Source: Aquimixticola soesokkakensis
GTDB taxonomy: Bacteria; Pseudomonadota; Alphaproteobacteria; Rhodobacterales; Rhodobacteraceae
Length of the DNA: 64,000 nucleotides
NCBI RefSeq assembly: GCF_900172375.1
Contig: NZ_FWFS01000004.1
Location: forward strand, 62,001 to 126,000
Reading direction: 5' to 3'
Each line of letters starts with the position of its first letter. Position 1 is the first letter of the stretch. Position numbers and translations under genes: made by a program. The notes below the pieces were generated by a model, which did not search any database, was not told the origin of the DNA, and worked only from the letters and a program-made list of their open reading frames with translations. Positions 18,601 through 26,839 of the stretch are shown in pieces.

Positions 18601-19129
18601 TGACGAGGACCTGAACGCCTACCTCATGTATCCCAAGGTCTTCACCGACTACATGGCGCGGCGCGGCGAATACGGCCCCGTACGCACCCTGCCGACAAAG
18701 AACTTCTTTTACGGCATGGAAAATGGCGAACAGATTTCCATCGAAATCGATCCGGGCAAGACACTGGAAGTGCGCTTGCAGGCGCTGGGGGAAACCGACG
18801 AGCAGGGCAATGCCAAAGTGTTCTTCGAACTCAACGGCCAGCCCCGCGTCATCCGCATCCCCAACCGCTCGGTCGTCGCCTCCACCCAAGCCCGCCCCAA
18901 AGCCGAACTGGGCAACGCCAGCCACATCGGCGCGCCCATGCCCGGCGTTGTGGCTTCGGTTGCCGCTGTCGCAGGCATGCCGGTGAAAAAGGGCGATCTG
19001 TTGCTCACGATTGAGGCGATGAAAATGGAAACGGGGATCACGGCCGATCGCGACGGTGAAATCAAAGCCGTTCACGTCACCCCCGGTGCCCAGATCGACG
19101 CCAAGGACCTTTTGGTCGAGTTCGTCTAG
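15683..19129 (+). CDS. pyc: Pyruvate carboxylase
   Basis: Biotin enzyme making oxaloacetate from pyruvate, bicarbonate and ATP (anaplerosis). The single-chain 1148-aa form has an N-terminal biotin carboxylase/ATP-grasp domain (residues ~1-450: KILIANRGEIAIRV, KASWGGGGRGMR, FIEVNPRVQVEHTVTEE). The carboxyltransferase TIM barrel comes from about 538 (TDTTMRDGHQSLLATRMR), with HFHTHDTSG. The C-terminal biotinyl domain has AMKMET, the modified Lys being near residue 1114. A strong AAAGGGG ribosome site supports the start. Monocistronic. Confidence 0.98.
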   Translation: MPDFNKILIANRGEIAIRVMRAANEMGKKTVAVYAEEDKLSLHRFKSDEAYKIGEGLGPVAAYLSIEEIIRVAKMCGADAIHPGYGLLSENPDFVDACTNAGITFIGPRAETMRALGDKASARRVAIEAGVPVIPATQVLGDDFDAIKKEAAEVGYPLMLKASWGGGGRGMRPINSEDELVEKVKEGRREAEAAFGNGEGYLEKMILKARHVEVQILGDKMGNIYHLYERDCSVQRRNQKVVERAPAPYLSPAQREEICNLGKKVCEHVGYECAGTVEFLMDMATGKFYFIEVNPRVQVEHTVTEEVTGIDIVRAQILIAEGKSLTEATGVPSQYDVELSGHALQCRVTTEDPTNNFIPDYGRITTYRSATGMGIRLDGGTAYSGAVITRYYDSLLTKVTAWAPTPEAAIARMDRALREFRIRGVSTNIDFVINLLKHPVFLNYEYHTKFIDETPALFDFRPRQDRATKLLHYLADVTVNGHPETKDRPLPAADAKMPVAPTPQAELTQVPAGTRQLLDSKGPKAVADWMLAQKQLLMTDTTMRDGHQSLLATRMRSIDMIRVAPAYAANLSQLYSVECWGGATFDVAYRFLQECPWQRLRDIRAKLPNVMTQMLLRASNGVGYTNYPDNVVQSFVAQAATSGVDVFRVFDSLNWVENMRVAMDAVIESGKICEGTICYTGDLLDPTRPKYNLKYYVDMGKQLRDAGAHVLGLKDMAGLLKPTQAGALVKALKEEVGLPIHFHTHDTSGIAGATILAAAQAGVDAVDAAMDAFAGGTSQPCLGSIVESLRFTERNTGLDIGAVREISNYWEHVRHQYAAFESGLEAPASEVYLHEMPGGQFTNLKAQARSLGLEDRWHEVAQAYADANQIFGDIVKVTPSSKVVGDMALMMVAQGLTRKQVEDAETDVAFPDSVADMMRGNLGQPPGGFPAGIVNKVLKGDKPNTERPGKHLPAVDLEGTRAELAAKLGVEIDDEDLNAYLMYPKVFTDYMARRGEYGPVRTLPTKNFFYGMENGEQISIEIDPGKTLEVRLQALGETDEQGNAKVFFELNGQPRVIRIPNRSVVASTQARPKAELGNASHIGAPMPGVVASVAAVAGMPVKKGDLLLTIEAMKMETGITADRDGEIKAVHVTPGAQIDAKDLLVEFV

Positions 19130-19292
19130 GGCACGGTCACGGTTGAAAACTGCGGTGCGCGGGGTCCCCTGCGCACCGCTTTGCCATGAGGAGTCATTTT
19201 GCGCGCGCGCTTTGCGCAAAATTTCCAGCGGCGGGTGATTTTTCCCTTGCCGCCTGCGCGCAGTCCTCTTATATCCGCCCTCACCCAAGGAA

Positions 19293-19367
19293 GCGGGCGT
19301 AGCTCAGGGGTAGAGCATAACCTTGCCAAGGTTAGGGTCGGGCGTTCGAATCGCCTCGCCCGCTCCA
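19293..19367 (+). tRNA. tRNA-Gly(GCC), copy 1
   Basis: Complete 75-nt cloverleaf with encoded CCA: acceptor GCGGGCG/CGCCCGC, D-arm GCTC/GAGC, anticodon loop TTGCCAA (anticodon GCC) and T-arm GGGCG-TTCGAAT-CGCCT. First of three identical copies 144-154 nt apart. Confidence 0.97.
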
Positions 19368-19436
19368 ATTTCTCTCTCCCAACCAGTGGTTGGCACCCCA
19401 AGAGAGACGCGAGACCCACGTTACGGGACACGCCGA

Positions 19437-19511
19437 GCGGGCGTAGCTCAGGGGTAGAGCATAACCTTGCCAAGGTTAGGGTCGGGCGTTCGAATCGCCT
19501 CGCCCGCTCCA
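19437..19511 (+). tRNA. tRNA-Gly(GCC), copy 2
   Basis: Identical over its 75 nt to copy 1, anticodon GCC, CCA encoded. Preceded by ACACGCCGA, which also precedes copy 3, indicating that duplication included some 5' flank. Confidence 0.97.
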
Positions 19512-19590
19512 ACTTTCCTTCCGGTTGTTTGATCGGGACCCAAGGGAGAGGGGTTTTTCGCAAGACACCGGCGCACAGGTGACACGCCGA

Positions 19591-19665
19591 GCGGGCGTAG
19601 CTCAGGGGTAGAGCATAACCTTGCCAAGGTTAGGGTCGGGCGTTCGAATCGCCTCGCCCGCTCCA
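19591..19665 (+). tRNA. tRNA-Gly(GCC), copy 3
   Basis: Identical to copies 1 and 2, with the ACACGCCGA 5' flank and the CAACTTTCCT 3' flank shared with copy 2. It is likely processed from one precursor with the other two. Confidence 0.97.
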
Positions 19666-19814
19666 ACTTTCCTCAACTTTTCGCTGTCCCTTTTCCGGTG
19701 CTTTCATCGCCAGCGCGGCCGTCCTGCGCGTCACAGCCTCCGGCCGTGCGCGATCAGAATGTGCCAGTGCAGGCGCGGCGGCATATTGGTGTCGGGAACC
19801 TGTGAGAATAGCGC

Positions 19815-20405
19815 CTAATGCACTCCGAACGGATGTGCTGACACACCAAAAGCCGGTTGCGCGGCGCCGGTGATCGCGCGGGCGCGCTGTTCAAACCCGT
19901 GCCGCTCAATCCCCTGCTGGTCAGGGTCACAGTGCTCTGGCCGACAGTGCTCTGGCCCACAGCGCTCTGGCCCACAGCGCTCAGGACCGCGCCGCTCCAG
20001 GCAGGGATCGATCACGCGACAGGTGCCGCAGCGTGCGAGTTTGCCGCGCGGATCGTCCAAAGCCAAAGCGATTTCAATAAGATCCTCGCAGCAGGCGGGC
20101 TTGCTGAGGATACAGCGCAGCCCCTCCAACATCGAGAATAATTCCCCCCCGCCATAGGCAGCGTTTTCCGCCAAGGCGATCAGGGCAATGCCGGGACAAT
20201 GATATTGCGCAAGGAAGGCGATGGGAACCGCAGAGCCGTCGGGCAGGAACTGCGCAAAAATCATCAGATCAAACCGCGTCTCGCGGATCACCTGATGCGC
20301 GCCTTCGACGGCCCCATGCAGCGTCACGCGATGCCCCTGCCTCTCAAAGGCCGTTTGCAGCACCGCAACCTGTGCGTGGTCATTGTCCAACAGCAATATA
20401 TTCAT
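19815..20405 (-). CDS. Degenerate receiver-domain protein with Cys-rich repeat tail
   Basis: 196 residues. The N-terminal ~115 look like a CheY receiver (NILLLDNDHAQVAVLQTAFERQGHRV ... LSKP with the conserved Lys). The phospho-acceptor Asp is missing: the strand reads DLMIFAQFLPDG where receivers have DLxxxDxxLPDG, so Ala replaces Asp. The Thr/Ser switch is also Ala (IALIALAEN). The tail holds CGTCRVIDPC followed by ~5-residue repeats of the type ERCGP/EHCRP, encoded by 15-bp DNA repeats around 19933-19995. The ATG at 20405 was chosen over a TTG at 20441. No partner kinase nearby; probably phosphorylation-independent. Function unknown. Confidence 0.65.
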   Translation of the reverse strand: MNILLLDNDHAQVAVLQTAFERQGHRVTLHGAVEGAHQVIRETRFDLMIFAQFLPDGSAVPIAFLAQYHCPGIALIALAENAAYGGGELFSMLEGLRCILSKPACCEDLIEIALALDDPRGKLARCGTCRVIDPCLERRGPERCGPERCGPEHCRPEHCDPDQQGIERHGFEQRARAITGAAQPAFGVSAHPFGVH

Positions 20406-20768
20406 GGCGTTCTCACCAATGATCGTCAAAGTCCTGCCCAATATTGGTCAAAGGATTTAACAACGCCTTAAGGACCGCACAGCATCGCGTGTTAAGGTTA
20501 ATAAATCCTCAACGCTTGCGCGGTTTTCAGCAATTTTCCAAACCGCGCCGTTCAGGCTCTGGCTGGTGCTTGCGACCTCTGCGCGACCTCAGCGCAACGG
20601 TGGCGCCCGCAGAGCCAAGCGCGCAGACCTTGCTCCCCGGTTCGGCCCGCAGTTGAGACCCGCACCTGAGGCCGCAGGCTTGGAATGCGCCGCCACCCCG
20701 CCTATAAGGGCGCCAAGATCGGCAGGCATCGACGCCCTGCCCTCACAACGTTCAACACGGGGATTGCC
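20406..20768. other. Divergent intergenic region upstream of hisB
   Basis: 363 bases between the receiver-like gene and hisB. A plus-strand frame extends hisB back to 20685 but has no ribosome site or family similarity in that part. I see no RNA gene or clear promoter. Confidence 0.4.
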
Positions 20769-21356
20769 ATGCGCAGCGCTTCCATCACGCGGACCACCGC
20801 CGAAACCTCCATCGAGGTCGAGGTCAATCTCGACGGCACCGGTCGCTATGACAACCAGACCGGCGTCGGGTTCTTTGATCACATGCTGGACCAGCTGTCG
20901 CGCCACTCGCTGATCGACATGACCGTGCGCGCCAAGGGCGATTACCACATCGACGACCACCACACCGTCGAGGACACCGGGATTGCGCTGGGTCAGGCGA
21001 TTGCGCAGGCGCTTGGCGACAAGAAAGGCATCAACCGCTACGGGCATTTTGCGCTGGCGATGGACGAGACCCAAGTAGGCTGCGCGCTGGACCTTTCGGC
21101 GCGTCCCTTTCTGGTGTGGAACATTGCCTTTCCCTCGGCCAAGATCGGCACTTTCGATACGGAACTGGTGCGCGAGTTCTTTCAGGCGCTCGCCATGCAC
21201 GGCGGCATTACCCTGCACCTCGATCTCAAGCACGGGTTCAACAGCCACCATATCGCCGAGACCACCTTCAAGGCCTGCGCGCGTGCCTTGCGCATGGCGG
21301 TCGAGACCGATCCGCGCATGGCCTCTGCCCTGCCCTCGACCAAAGGCGCGCTGTGA
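20769..21356 (+). CDS. hisB: HisB, imidazoleglycerol-phosphate dehydratase
   Basis: Dehydrates imidazole glycerol phosphate to imidazole acetol phosphate, the sixth histidine step. The 195-aa monofunctional form has both metal-binding His motifs: [14 protein letters not shown] with [11 protein letters not shown], and the second-half set [20 protein letters not shown]. The ATG at 20769 ([10 protein letters not shown]) matches the usual start. Its TGA overlaps the hisH ATG by one base (TGATG). Confidence 0.97.
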   Translation: MRSASITRTTAETSIEVEVNLDGTGRYDNQTGVGFFDHMLDQLSRHSLIDMTVRAKGDYHIDDHHTVEDTGIALGQAIAQALGDKKGINRYGHFALAMDETQVGCALDLSARPFLVWNIAFPSAKIGTFDTELVREFFQALAMHGGITLHLDLKHGFNSHHIAETTFKACARALRMAVETDPRMASALPSTKGAL

Positions 21357-21994
21357 TGCTCACGGCTTTGGTGGATTACGACAGCGGCAACCTGCATTCC
21401 GCGCAAAAGGCGTTTGAACGCATGGCGCGCGAAACCGGTTCGGGCGAGGTCGTGGTGACATCGGATGCCGCCATTGTGGCGCGTGCGGATCGCATCGTCC
21501 TGCCCGGTGACGGGGCTTTTCCCGCCTGCAAAGCGCATTTGTTCGAGGTTTCGGGGATGTTCGAGGCCATCGAGGAATCCGTGACACGGCGCGCCGTCCC
21601 CTTCATGGGGATTTGCGTCGGGATGCAAATGATGGCGCGCAGGGGCCATGAATACCGCGCCACCGAAGGCTTCGGCTGGATCGACGCCGAGGTGGTGAAA
21701 ATCGCCCCCACCGATCCGGCGCTTAAAGTGCCCCATATGGGATGGAACGATCTGGTCCTGGATCACCCGCACCCCGTTCTGTCGGGCGTGCAGTCGGGCG
21801 ATCACGCCTATTTCGTGCATTCCTATCACATGCGGGTCACCACCCCGGTGCAACGTCTGGCCTATTGCGACTACGGCGAACAGATCACTGCCATTGTGGG
21901 GCGCGACACGATGGTCGGCTGCCAGTTCCATCCCGAAAAATCGCAAGCCGCCGGCCTGCGCATCATCGCCAATTTCCTGAATTGGGCTCCCTGA
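21356..21994 (+). CDS. hisH: HisH, glutamine amidotransferase subunit of IGP synthase
   Basis: Class I amidotransferase that supplies ammonia to HisF. 212 aa, starting [17 protein letters not shown]. The nucleophile Cys is in MGICVGMQMM, the catalytic His-Glu in CQFHPEKSQ. Start codon overlaps the hisB stop, so the two are translationally coupled. The partner hisF is 1.9 kb downstream. Confidence 0.96.
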   Translation: MLTALVDYDSGNLHSAQKAFERMARETGSGEVVVTSDAAIVARADRIVLPGDGAFPACKAHLFEVSGMFEAIEESVTRRAVPFMGICVGMQMMARRGHEYRATEGFGWIDAEVVKIAPTDPALKVPHMGWNDLVLDHPHPVLSGVQSGDHAYFVHSYHMRVTTPVQRLAYCDYGEQITAIVGRDTMVGCQFHPEKSQAAGLRIIANFLNWAP

Positions 21995-22007
21995 GGCAGA
22001 CGGGTGT

Positions 22008-22045
22008 GAGGGGGCTGTCTGCCCCCTCGAAGGCCGCTGGCCTTC
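22008..22045. terminator. Two adjacent hairpins between hisH and the DUF2147 gene
   Basis: GAGGGGG/CCCCCTC (22008-22028) is immediately followed by GAAGGCC/GGCCTTC (22029-22045) in the convergent gap. Neither has a strong U-run, so termination is only suggested by position. Confidence 0.4.
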
Positions 22046-22110
22046 TCACCCCCGAGGATATTTCATGACAAAAAAGGCGCGCGGCGGGGTGCCATTTTCA
22101 GATGTGCGGA

Positions 22111-22521
22111 TCAGCGGCGCACCCAGGTCTGGCCTTTACAAATAGGCCCGACGCAGCCCGACACTTTGAGCTGGTCGCCCGAGAGCGCCATTTTCGAATT
22201 ATAGACCTTGTCGGTCGAGGGCTGCCAGATTTTGCCGTCTTTGTAGGTGCCGTCGCCTTGAGCGACCATGTCCCAGACGATGGGGCGGCCCAGATTGGCG
22301 GATTTATATTCCCCGTCGGCATTGAAGGTGCGCGCGATCGTGCCGCAGAGTTTGTCGCCGCAGGGGGCGATTTCGACAAAGGCGTAGGCACCGTCGTCGA
22401 CCTGCGTTTGCCATGTGCCTGCAACCGCATCCTGCGCTGCGACGGGGGCGGCGAGGGCGAGGGTTGCAAGGGCTGCGGCGCAGAGATGCTTGAGGCGCAT
22501 CGGATGGCTTGAAAATGTCAT
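22111..22521 (-). CDS. DUF2147 secreted protein
   Basis: 136 residues with a signal peptide ([23 protein letters not shown], preceded by MTFSSHP) and a mature domain with the DUF2147 pattern: [38 protein letters not shown] and a C-terminal [14 protein letters not shown]. Probably periplasmic with paired Cys. The molecular role of the family is not established. The ATG at 22521 follows a strong AGGGAGGAA site; the open frame upstream of it is not coding. It sits convergent to hisH. Confidence 0.87.
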   Translation of the reverse strand: MTFSSHPMRLKHLCAAALATLALAAPVAAQDAVAGTWQTQVDDGAYAFVEIAPCGDKLCGTIARTFNADGEYKSANLGRPIVWDMVAQGDGTYKDGKIWQPSTDKVYNSKMALSGDQLKVSGCVGPICKGQTWVRR

Positions 22522-22782
22522 AGGTTCCTCCCTGATGGCGGGCCCGAGGCCGCGCCTGTCAGAAAACTTGCGCGAGGTTGTCGCGCAAATCAAGCCCAAG
22601 CCATAGAACGCCGCGTCACGCGCGTGCTGTTGCCAAGGTGCCGTCGAGGCGCAGGCGGCCTGCCCTGTCGTTTGCCCATGCGGTTGGCGGTGAAATTGTG
22701 TCACGCCCTGCCTATGTCGTTTTGCAATCGCGCGCGGTTTGTGGCAGAGCAGGCCCACTCCTCTTCGCAAAAAGGCCAGACC

Positions 22783-23505
22783 ATGATCCTCTACCCCGCC
22801 ATCGACCTCAAAGACGGCAATGCCGTGCGCCTGTTCAAAGGCAAAATGGATCAGGCCACTGTATTCAACAACGACCCCGTGTCGCAGGCGCTTGATTTCG
22901 TTCATGCGGGCTGCGAATGGCTGCATCTGGTGGATTTGAACGGGGCCTTTGCCGGAGAGCCGGTGAACGCGGCACCGGTCGAGGAAATTCTGACGCAATG
23001 CAAGGTGCCGACCCAGCTTGGCGGGGGCATCCGCGACATGGCAACGATCGAGCGCTGGCTTTCCAAGGGTCTGCAACGCGTCATTCTGGGCACGGTCGCG
23101 GTGGAAAACCCCGCCCTTGTGCGCGAGGCGGCGAAAGCCTTTCCCGGACAGGTGGCCGTGGGCATCGATGCGCGCAACGGCAAGGTCGCGACCAAAGGCT
23201 GGGCGACGGAAACCGATGTGATGGTCACCGATCTGGCGCGCTCCTTTGAGGACGCGGGCGTTGCGGCGATTATCTACACCGACATCAACCGCGACGGCGC
23301 CATGCAGGGGCCCAATGTTGCGGCGACTGCCGCGCTTGCGCAGGCCGTGTCGATTCCGGTGATCGCCAGCGGCGGCGTGTCCTCGCTTGATGATTTGCGC
23401 GACCTCAAGGGCTGTGGCGCGGCTTTGGACGGGGTCATTGCGGGCCGCGCGCTTTATGACGGGGCGATTGATCTTGGCGCGGCGCTGAGCGTTCTCAAAG
23501 CGTGA
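22783..23505 (+). CDS. hisA: HisA, ProFAR isomerase
   Basis: Isomerises ProFAR to PRFAR in histidine synthesis. The 240-aa TIM barrel starts [17 protein letters not shown], with the catalytic Asp in AIDLKDG and the second Asp in [10 protein letters not shown]. Phosphate-binding loops LGGGIRD and ASGGVSS are present. The start at 22783 matches the family; sequence upstream in the same frame does not. The TGA overlaps the next gene by 4 nt. Confidence 0.96.
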   Translation: MILYPAIDLKDGNAVRLFKGKMDQATVFNNDPVSQALDFVHAGCEWLHLVDLNGAFAGEPVNAAPVEEILTQCKVPTQLGGGIRDMATIERWLSKGLQRVILGTVAVENPALVREAAKAFPGQVAVGIDARNGKVATKGWATETDVMVTDLARSFEDAGVAAIIYTDINRDGAMQGPNVAATAALAQAVSIPVIASGGVSSLDDLRDLKGCGAALDGVIAGRALYDGAIDLGAALSVLKA

Positions 23506-23783
23506 GCAAAGCGCTTTACGTCTGCCTTGGCCTCGGGATTGCGCTATGTCTCAGCCCTTTGGTCGGCGTGATCTGGTCCAGCTGGTTTGCGGCGCGTCAC
23601 GGCTGCCGCCTTGATGAGGCGGGGGCCTACGCCTGCGTTGTCAACGGGCAGGATTGGGGGGGCCTGCTTGGGGCGGCCTTTTTGTCGGGATGGCTCATGC
23701 TTGTCACCTTGCCGATCGGCGGGATTCTGGTCGTCGCGCTGGTTGTGAAAATTGCCTTTGATCTGTGGCGGCGGTCCCGCTGA
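23502..23783 (+). CDS. Small two-helix membrane protein within the his cluster
   Basis: 93 residues starting with GTG in a GTGA overlap with the hisA stop, which implies coupled translation. Hydrophobic segments at about 4-28 and 53-77 flank a short loop with two Cys ([16 protein letters not shown]). I do not recognise the family. It is probably an inner-membrane protein. A link to histidine synthesis is suggested only by position. Confidence 0.7.
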   Translation: MSKALYVCLGLGIALCLSPLVGVIWSSWFAARHGCRLDEAGAYACVVNGQDWGGLLGAAFLSGWLMLVTLPIGGILVVALVVKIAFDLWRRSR

Positions 23784-23894
23784 AGCTGTGCGGGCACGCG
23801 CGCGTTGGGGGCGTTGGCGCGCACGCGCGGCCAAATGATTGCATCCCGCCCTGTCGCGCAGTAAGTCACAAGACAAGCCGCAAAAGGGACTCCC

Positions 23895-24692
23895 ATGCTG
23901 AAAACCCGCATCATCCCCTGCCTTGATGTCGCCGAAGGGCGCACCGTCAAAGGCGTGAATTTCGTCGATCTCATCGACGCGGGCGATCCGGTGGAACAAG
24001 CACGCGCCTATGATCTGGCGGGGGCAGACGAGTTGTGTTTCCTCGACATCAAGGCCACCCATGAAAACCGCGGCACGATGTATGATCTGGCCACGCGCAC
24101 GGCAGAACAGTGTTTCATGCCACTCACCATCGGCGGCGGCGTGCGCAGCCCCGAGGATGTGCGCAACCTGTTGCTTGCGGGGGCCGATAAAGTCAGCTTC
24201 AATTCCGCCGCAGTGGCCGATCCCGATGTGATTGCGCGTTCGGCCGACCGCTTTGGCAGCCAGTGCATCGTCTGCGCGATCGACGCCAAAACCACCGAAG
24301 TCGACGCCGAGGGCAATCCGGTCAAATGGACAATCTTCACCCATGGCGGGCGCAAAGCGGCGCTGGATGCGCAAGGAACCCCCATCGACGCTGTCGCATT
24401 TGCCAAAATGATCGCCGCCAAAGGCGCGGGGGAAATCCTGCTGACCTCAATGGATCGCGATGGCACGCGCGCGGGGTTCAACCTGGCGATGACGCGCGCG
24501 ATTGCCGATGCGGTGGACGTGCCGGTGATCGCCTCGGGCGGCGTTGGCACGCTTGACCACCTTGTCGAAGGCGTCACCATCGGCCACGCCAGCGCCGTTC
24601 TGGCGGCTTCTATTTTCCATTTCGGGGATTACACCATTGCCGAGGCCAAAGCGCATATGCAGGCCGCAGGCATCCCCATGCGTCTTCAGTGA
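23895..24692 (+). CDS. hisF: HisF, cyclase subunit of IGP synthase
   Basis: Uses ammonia from HisH to convert PRFAR to IGP and AICAR. TIM barrel of 265 aa, slightly longer than many HisF because of the loop ...[24 protein letters not shown]. Catalytic Asp residues are in [15 protein letters not shown] and [10 protein letters not shown]; phosphate loops GGGVRS and ASGGVGT. AAAGGGA ribosome site before the ATG. hisE follows after 7 nt. Confidence 0.97.
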   Translation: MLKTRIIPCLDVAEGRTVKGVNFVDLIDAGDPVEQARAYDLAGADELCFLDIKATHENRGTMYDLATRTAEQCFMPLTIGGGVRSPEDVRNLLLAGADKVSFNSAAVADPDVIARSADRFGSQCIVCAIDAKTTEVDAEGNPVKWTIFTHGGRKAALDAQGTPIDAVAFAKMIAAKGAGEILLTSMDRDGTRAGFNLAMTRAIADAVDVPVIASGGVGTLDHLVEGVTIGHASAVLAASIFHFGDYTIAEAKAHMQAAGIPMRLQ

Positions 24693-24699
24693 GGAACCC

Positions 24700-25023
24700 A
24701 TGAGCACCGCGCAGACCGACACACTCGCCCGCCTGTTTGCCACCGTCGAAAGCCGCAAGGGCGCGGATCCCGAGACCTCTTGGACCGCGAGACTTTTCGA
24801 CAAGGGCCCGCAAAAATGCGCCGAGAAATTCGGGGAAGAAGCCATCGAGGCTGTCGTCGCGGCTGCCGTCAACGACCGTGACAACCTTGTGTATGAGGCT
24901 GCGGATGTGCTCTACCACATGGCTGTGATGCTGGCAGCGCGCGATGTGTCCCTGCAGGAGGTCCTGACCGAATTGGACCGCCGCCACGGCACCTCGGGCA
25001 TTGCGGAAAAGGCCAGTCGCTAA
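24700..25023 (+). CDS. hisE: HisE, phosphoribosyl-ATP pyrophosphatase
   Basis: Hydrolyses phosphoribosyl-ATP to phosphoribosyl-AMP, step two of the pathway. 107 residues with the MazG-like metal-binding pattern KFGEEAIEAVVAA and YEAADVLYHMAVML. GAGGA ribosome site between hisF and the ATG at 24700; open frame further upstream overlaps hisF and is not used. Confidence 0.96.
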   Translation: MSTAQTDTLARLFATVESRKGADPETSWTARLFDKGPQKCAEKFGEEAIEAVVAAAVNDRDNLVYEAADVLYHMAVMLAARDVSLQEVLTELDRRHGTSGIAEKASR

Positions 25024-25064
25024 AAAGGCCAGCTGCTAAAAATTCAGCCGCGAAGGGCGCCTGC

Positions 25065-25499
25065 CTAGCGGATTTTTTCCACCCGAAGACGCGGGATTTC
25101 GATCTTGGGGCAGCGGTCTTGCACCACCTCGATCCCTTGCGCGCGCGCCTTTGCGGCGGCGGCCTCGTTTTCCACGCCAAGCTGCATCCAGATGGTTTGC
25201 AACCCGTCCAGCGCGGCCAAAGCCTCGTCCACGACCTCTTCGACAGCCTCGGAGGCGCGAAAAACATCAACCATATCCACAGCTTCGTCGATATCGGAAA
25301 GACTGCTGACCACCGTTTGACCGAACAATTGCTTGCCCGCCTGACCGGGGTTGACGGGGATCACCTTGTAGCCCTGTTTGGCCAGAAATGTGCCCACCTG
25401 AAACGACGCGCGCGCCGGTTTGTTGGACGCGCCGACCAGCGCAATCACGCGGGTCTCGTTGAGAATGCGGGTGATATCGGCATCGGACGGATTGGTCAT
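25065..25499 (-). CDS. CoA-binding (Rossmann) domain protein, YccU-like
   Basis: 144 residues forming a single CoA-binding Rossmann domain: RVIALVGASNKPARASFQVG at the N-terminus, YKVIPVNPGQAGKQLFGQ, then VDMVDVFRASEAVEEVVDEAL and IWMQLGVENEAAA. The family resembles the nucleotide/CoA-binding half of succinyl-CoA synthetase alpha; its physiological role is not settled. The start at 25499 (MTNPSDAD) is preferred to upstream codons. Convergent with hisE. Confidence 0.82.
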   Translation of the reverse strand: MTNPSDADITRILNETRVIALVGASNKPARASFQVGTFLAKQGYKVIPVNPGQAGKQLFGQTVVSSLSDIDEAVDMVDVFRASEAVEEVVDEALAALDGLQTIWMQLGVENEAAAAKARAQGIEVVQDRCPKIEIPRLRVEKIR

Positions 25500-25542
25500 C
25501 GGGGATTTTCCAGTCATAAATATGTCGCCCAGTCGAGCGCAG

Positions 25543-25581
25543 AAAAAAGCCCGAAGCAAGGAGAAACCTTGAGCTTCGGGC
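25543..25581 (-). terminator. Strong intrinsic terminator (minus strand)
   Basis: Nine-pair stem GCCCGAAGC/GCTTCGGGC with an additional AAGG/CCTT inside, followed by six U's. It separates the rlmB transcript or the candidate sRNA from the CoA-binding gene. Confidence 0.88.
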
Positions 25582-25645
25582 AAGTGCGGAACGAGGGACA
25601 GTGAATACGACAGCAGGTTCCGAGTGCTGTCTTGTCTAATCAACT
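25543..25645 (-). ncRNA. Candidate small RNA between rlmB and the CoA-binding gene
   Basis: On the minus strand two hairpins follow one another. GACAGCA/TGCTGTC occupies 25609-25631, and an intrinsic terminator with stem GCCCGAAGC/GCTTCGGGC lies at 25549-25581, with six U's encoded at 25543-25548. A possible promoter upstream has CTTGGGA near 25668 and CCTAGTT near 25641, loosely RpoH-like. It could instead be a long 3' UTR of rlmB. I do not recognise the RNA family. Confidence 0.45.
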
Positions 25646-25717
25646 AGGAACGGCGCGTTTGGGTCCCAAGGTTTGATCATCTGTTCGTGATCACCGCTCG
25701 CAACCGCGTGAGCGCCG

Positions 25718-26500
25718 CTATCCGCGCTGGCTGACCGCATAAAGCGCCACAGCCGCGGCATTGGACACGTTGAGCGAACCGAAATCCCCCACAAAGGGGA
25801 TCTTGACCAGATGATCGCAGAGCGCGCGGGTTTTTTCGCGCAAGCCCGGCCCCTCGGCCCCCATCACAAGCGCGACCGGACGCCCCGCCAGCGGGATCAG
25901 CGCCTCGGCGATATCGACCTCGGCCTCGCCCGCAAGCCCGAGCAGCGTAAAGCCCATGGCGCGCAGTTCTTCCATTGCATCGCCCAGATTGCGCACCCGC
26001 AAATAGGGTTGGCGTTCCAGCGCGCCAGAGGCGGTTTTCGCCAAAGCGCCGGTTTCGGGGGCCGCGTGGCGTGCGGTGGCAATCACAGCCGTGGCCCCGA
26101 AGACTTCAGCCGATCGCAGCACCGCGCCGACGTTGTGGGGGTCGGTGACCTGGTCAAGCAGCACAACAACGGGTGTGCCCTCCCCCGATCCGATGGCACG
26201 CTCGGCAACGTTGCCCCATTCCAGCGCCTTGACCTCCAGCGCCGCGCCCTGGTGCACCGATTGCGGGTCGAGGGGGGCGTTGAATTTGCGCGGATCGACG
26301 ATCTCGGGCTCCAGCCCCGATGTCGCGATATCTTCGGCCAGTTTGTCATAGGCATTTTTGGTGACGATCAGGCGCAACTTGGTGCGCGCGGGGTTCACCA
26401 AAGCATCGCGCACCGCATGCAGCCCGAAAAGCCAGACCGTCTCGGAGGCAGCTTTGCGTTTGGCCTGTTCTTTTTCGACGACCCATTTGGGCTTTTGCAT
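25718..26500 (-). CDS. rlmB: RlmB-type 23S rRNA 2'-O-methyltransferase (TrmH/SPOUT family)
   Basis: Methylates the ribose of G2251 (E. coli numbering) in the peptidyl-transferase P-loop of 23S rRNA. 260 aa: an N-terminal substrate-binding domain (WLFGLHAVRDALVNPARTKLRLIVTK) and the C-terminal SPOUT knot with LDQVTDPHNVGAVLRSAEVFG, VMGAEGPGLREKTR and SLNVSNAAAVALYAV. The length and N-terminal domain favour RlmB over the tRNA enzyme TrmH. Confidence 0.9.
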   Translation of the reverse strand: MQKPKWVVEKEQAKRKAASETVWLFGLHAVRDALVNPARTKLRLIVTKNAYDKLAEDIATSGLEPEIVDPRKFNAPLDPQSVHQGAALEVKALEWGNVAERAIGSGEGTPVVVLLDQVTDPHNVGAVLRSAEVFGATAVIATARHAAPETGALAKTASGALERQPYLRVRNLGDAMEELRAMGFTLLGLAGEAEVDIAEALIPLAGRPVALVMGAEGPGLREKTRALCDHLVKIPFVGDFGSLNVSNAAAVALYAVSQRG

Positions 26501-26700
26501 GGCGGACCCCGCGTAAAATTCGAGTAAATATTGGCCCGCTACCTCTGCCCGACATGGCGTTTAAACACAAGTCTGCACGCAGATTGCCACGCAAGCGCAG
26601 GCCAAGACGACCAACTCACAAAAAACCCGCTTTTTCCTGTTGACGCCTTCCTGCCAGACTTGTATCCCCCGCCCCACACCAAACGGCAATGCCGTGAAGT

Positions 26701-26784
26701 GGGCGACGGGCTGCAAGGTGCGGCAGCGGACTGTAACTCCGCCGGGGAGACCCACGCCTGGTTCGATTCCAGGGTCGCCCACCA
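26701..26784 (+). tRNA. tRNA-Tyr(GTA)
   Basis: 84-nt class II tRNA with encoded CCA: acceptor GGGCGAC/GTCGCCC, anticodon stem GCGGA/TCCGC with loop CTGTAAC (anticodon GTA), long variable arm and T-arm CCTGG-TTCGATT-CCAGG. Its 3' end is the attachment site of the element to the right; integration regenerates the intact tRNA. Confidence 0.97.
26770..26784 (+). repeat. attL, 15-bp core at the tRNA-Tyr 3' end
   Basis: CAGGGTCGCCCACCA, the last 15 nt of the tRNA, is repeated exactly at 38888-38902. It borders the integrase gene, as usual for tRNA-targeting tyrosine recombinases. Confidence 0.88.
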
Positions 26785-26839
26785 CTTCTCTTTTTCATCT
26801 AATAAAATCAATGCCCTGCGGGGCGGTTTCGTAAACCTA

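Noticed and set aside
19126-19666. Minus-strand frames with repeated RARRFERPTLTLARLC
   Set aside because: These translate the antisense strand of three identical tRNA-Gly genes, a common mis-annotation.
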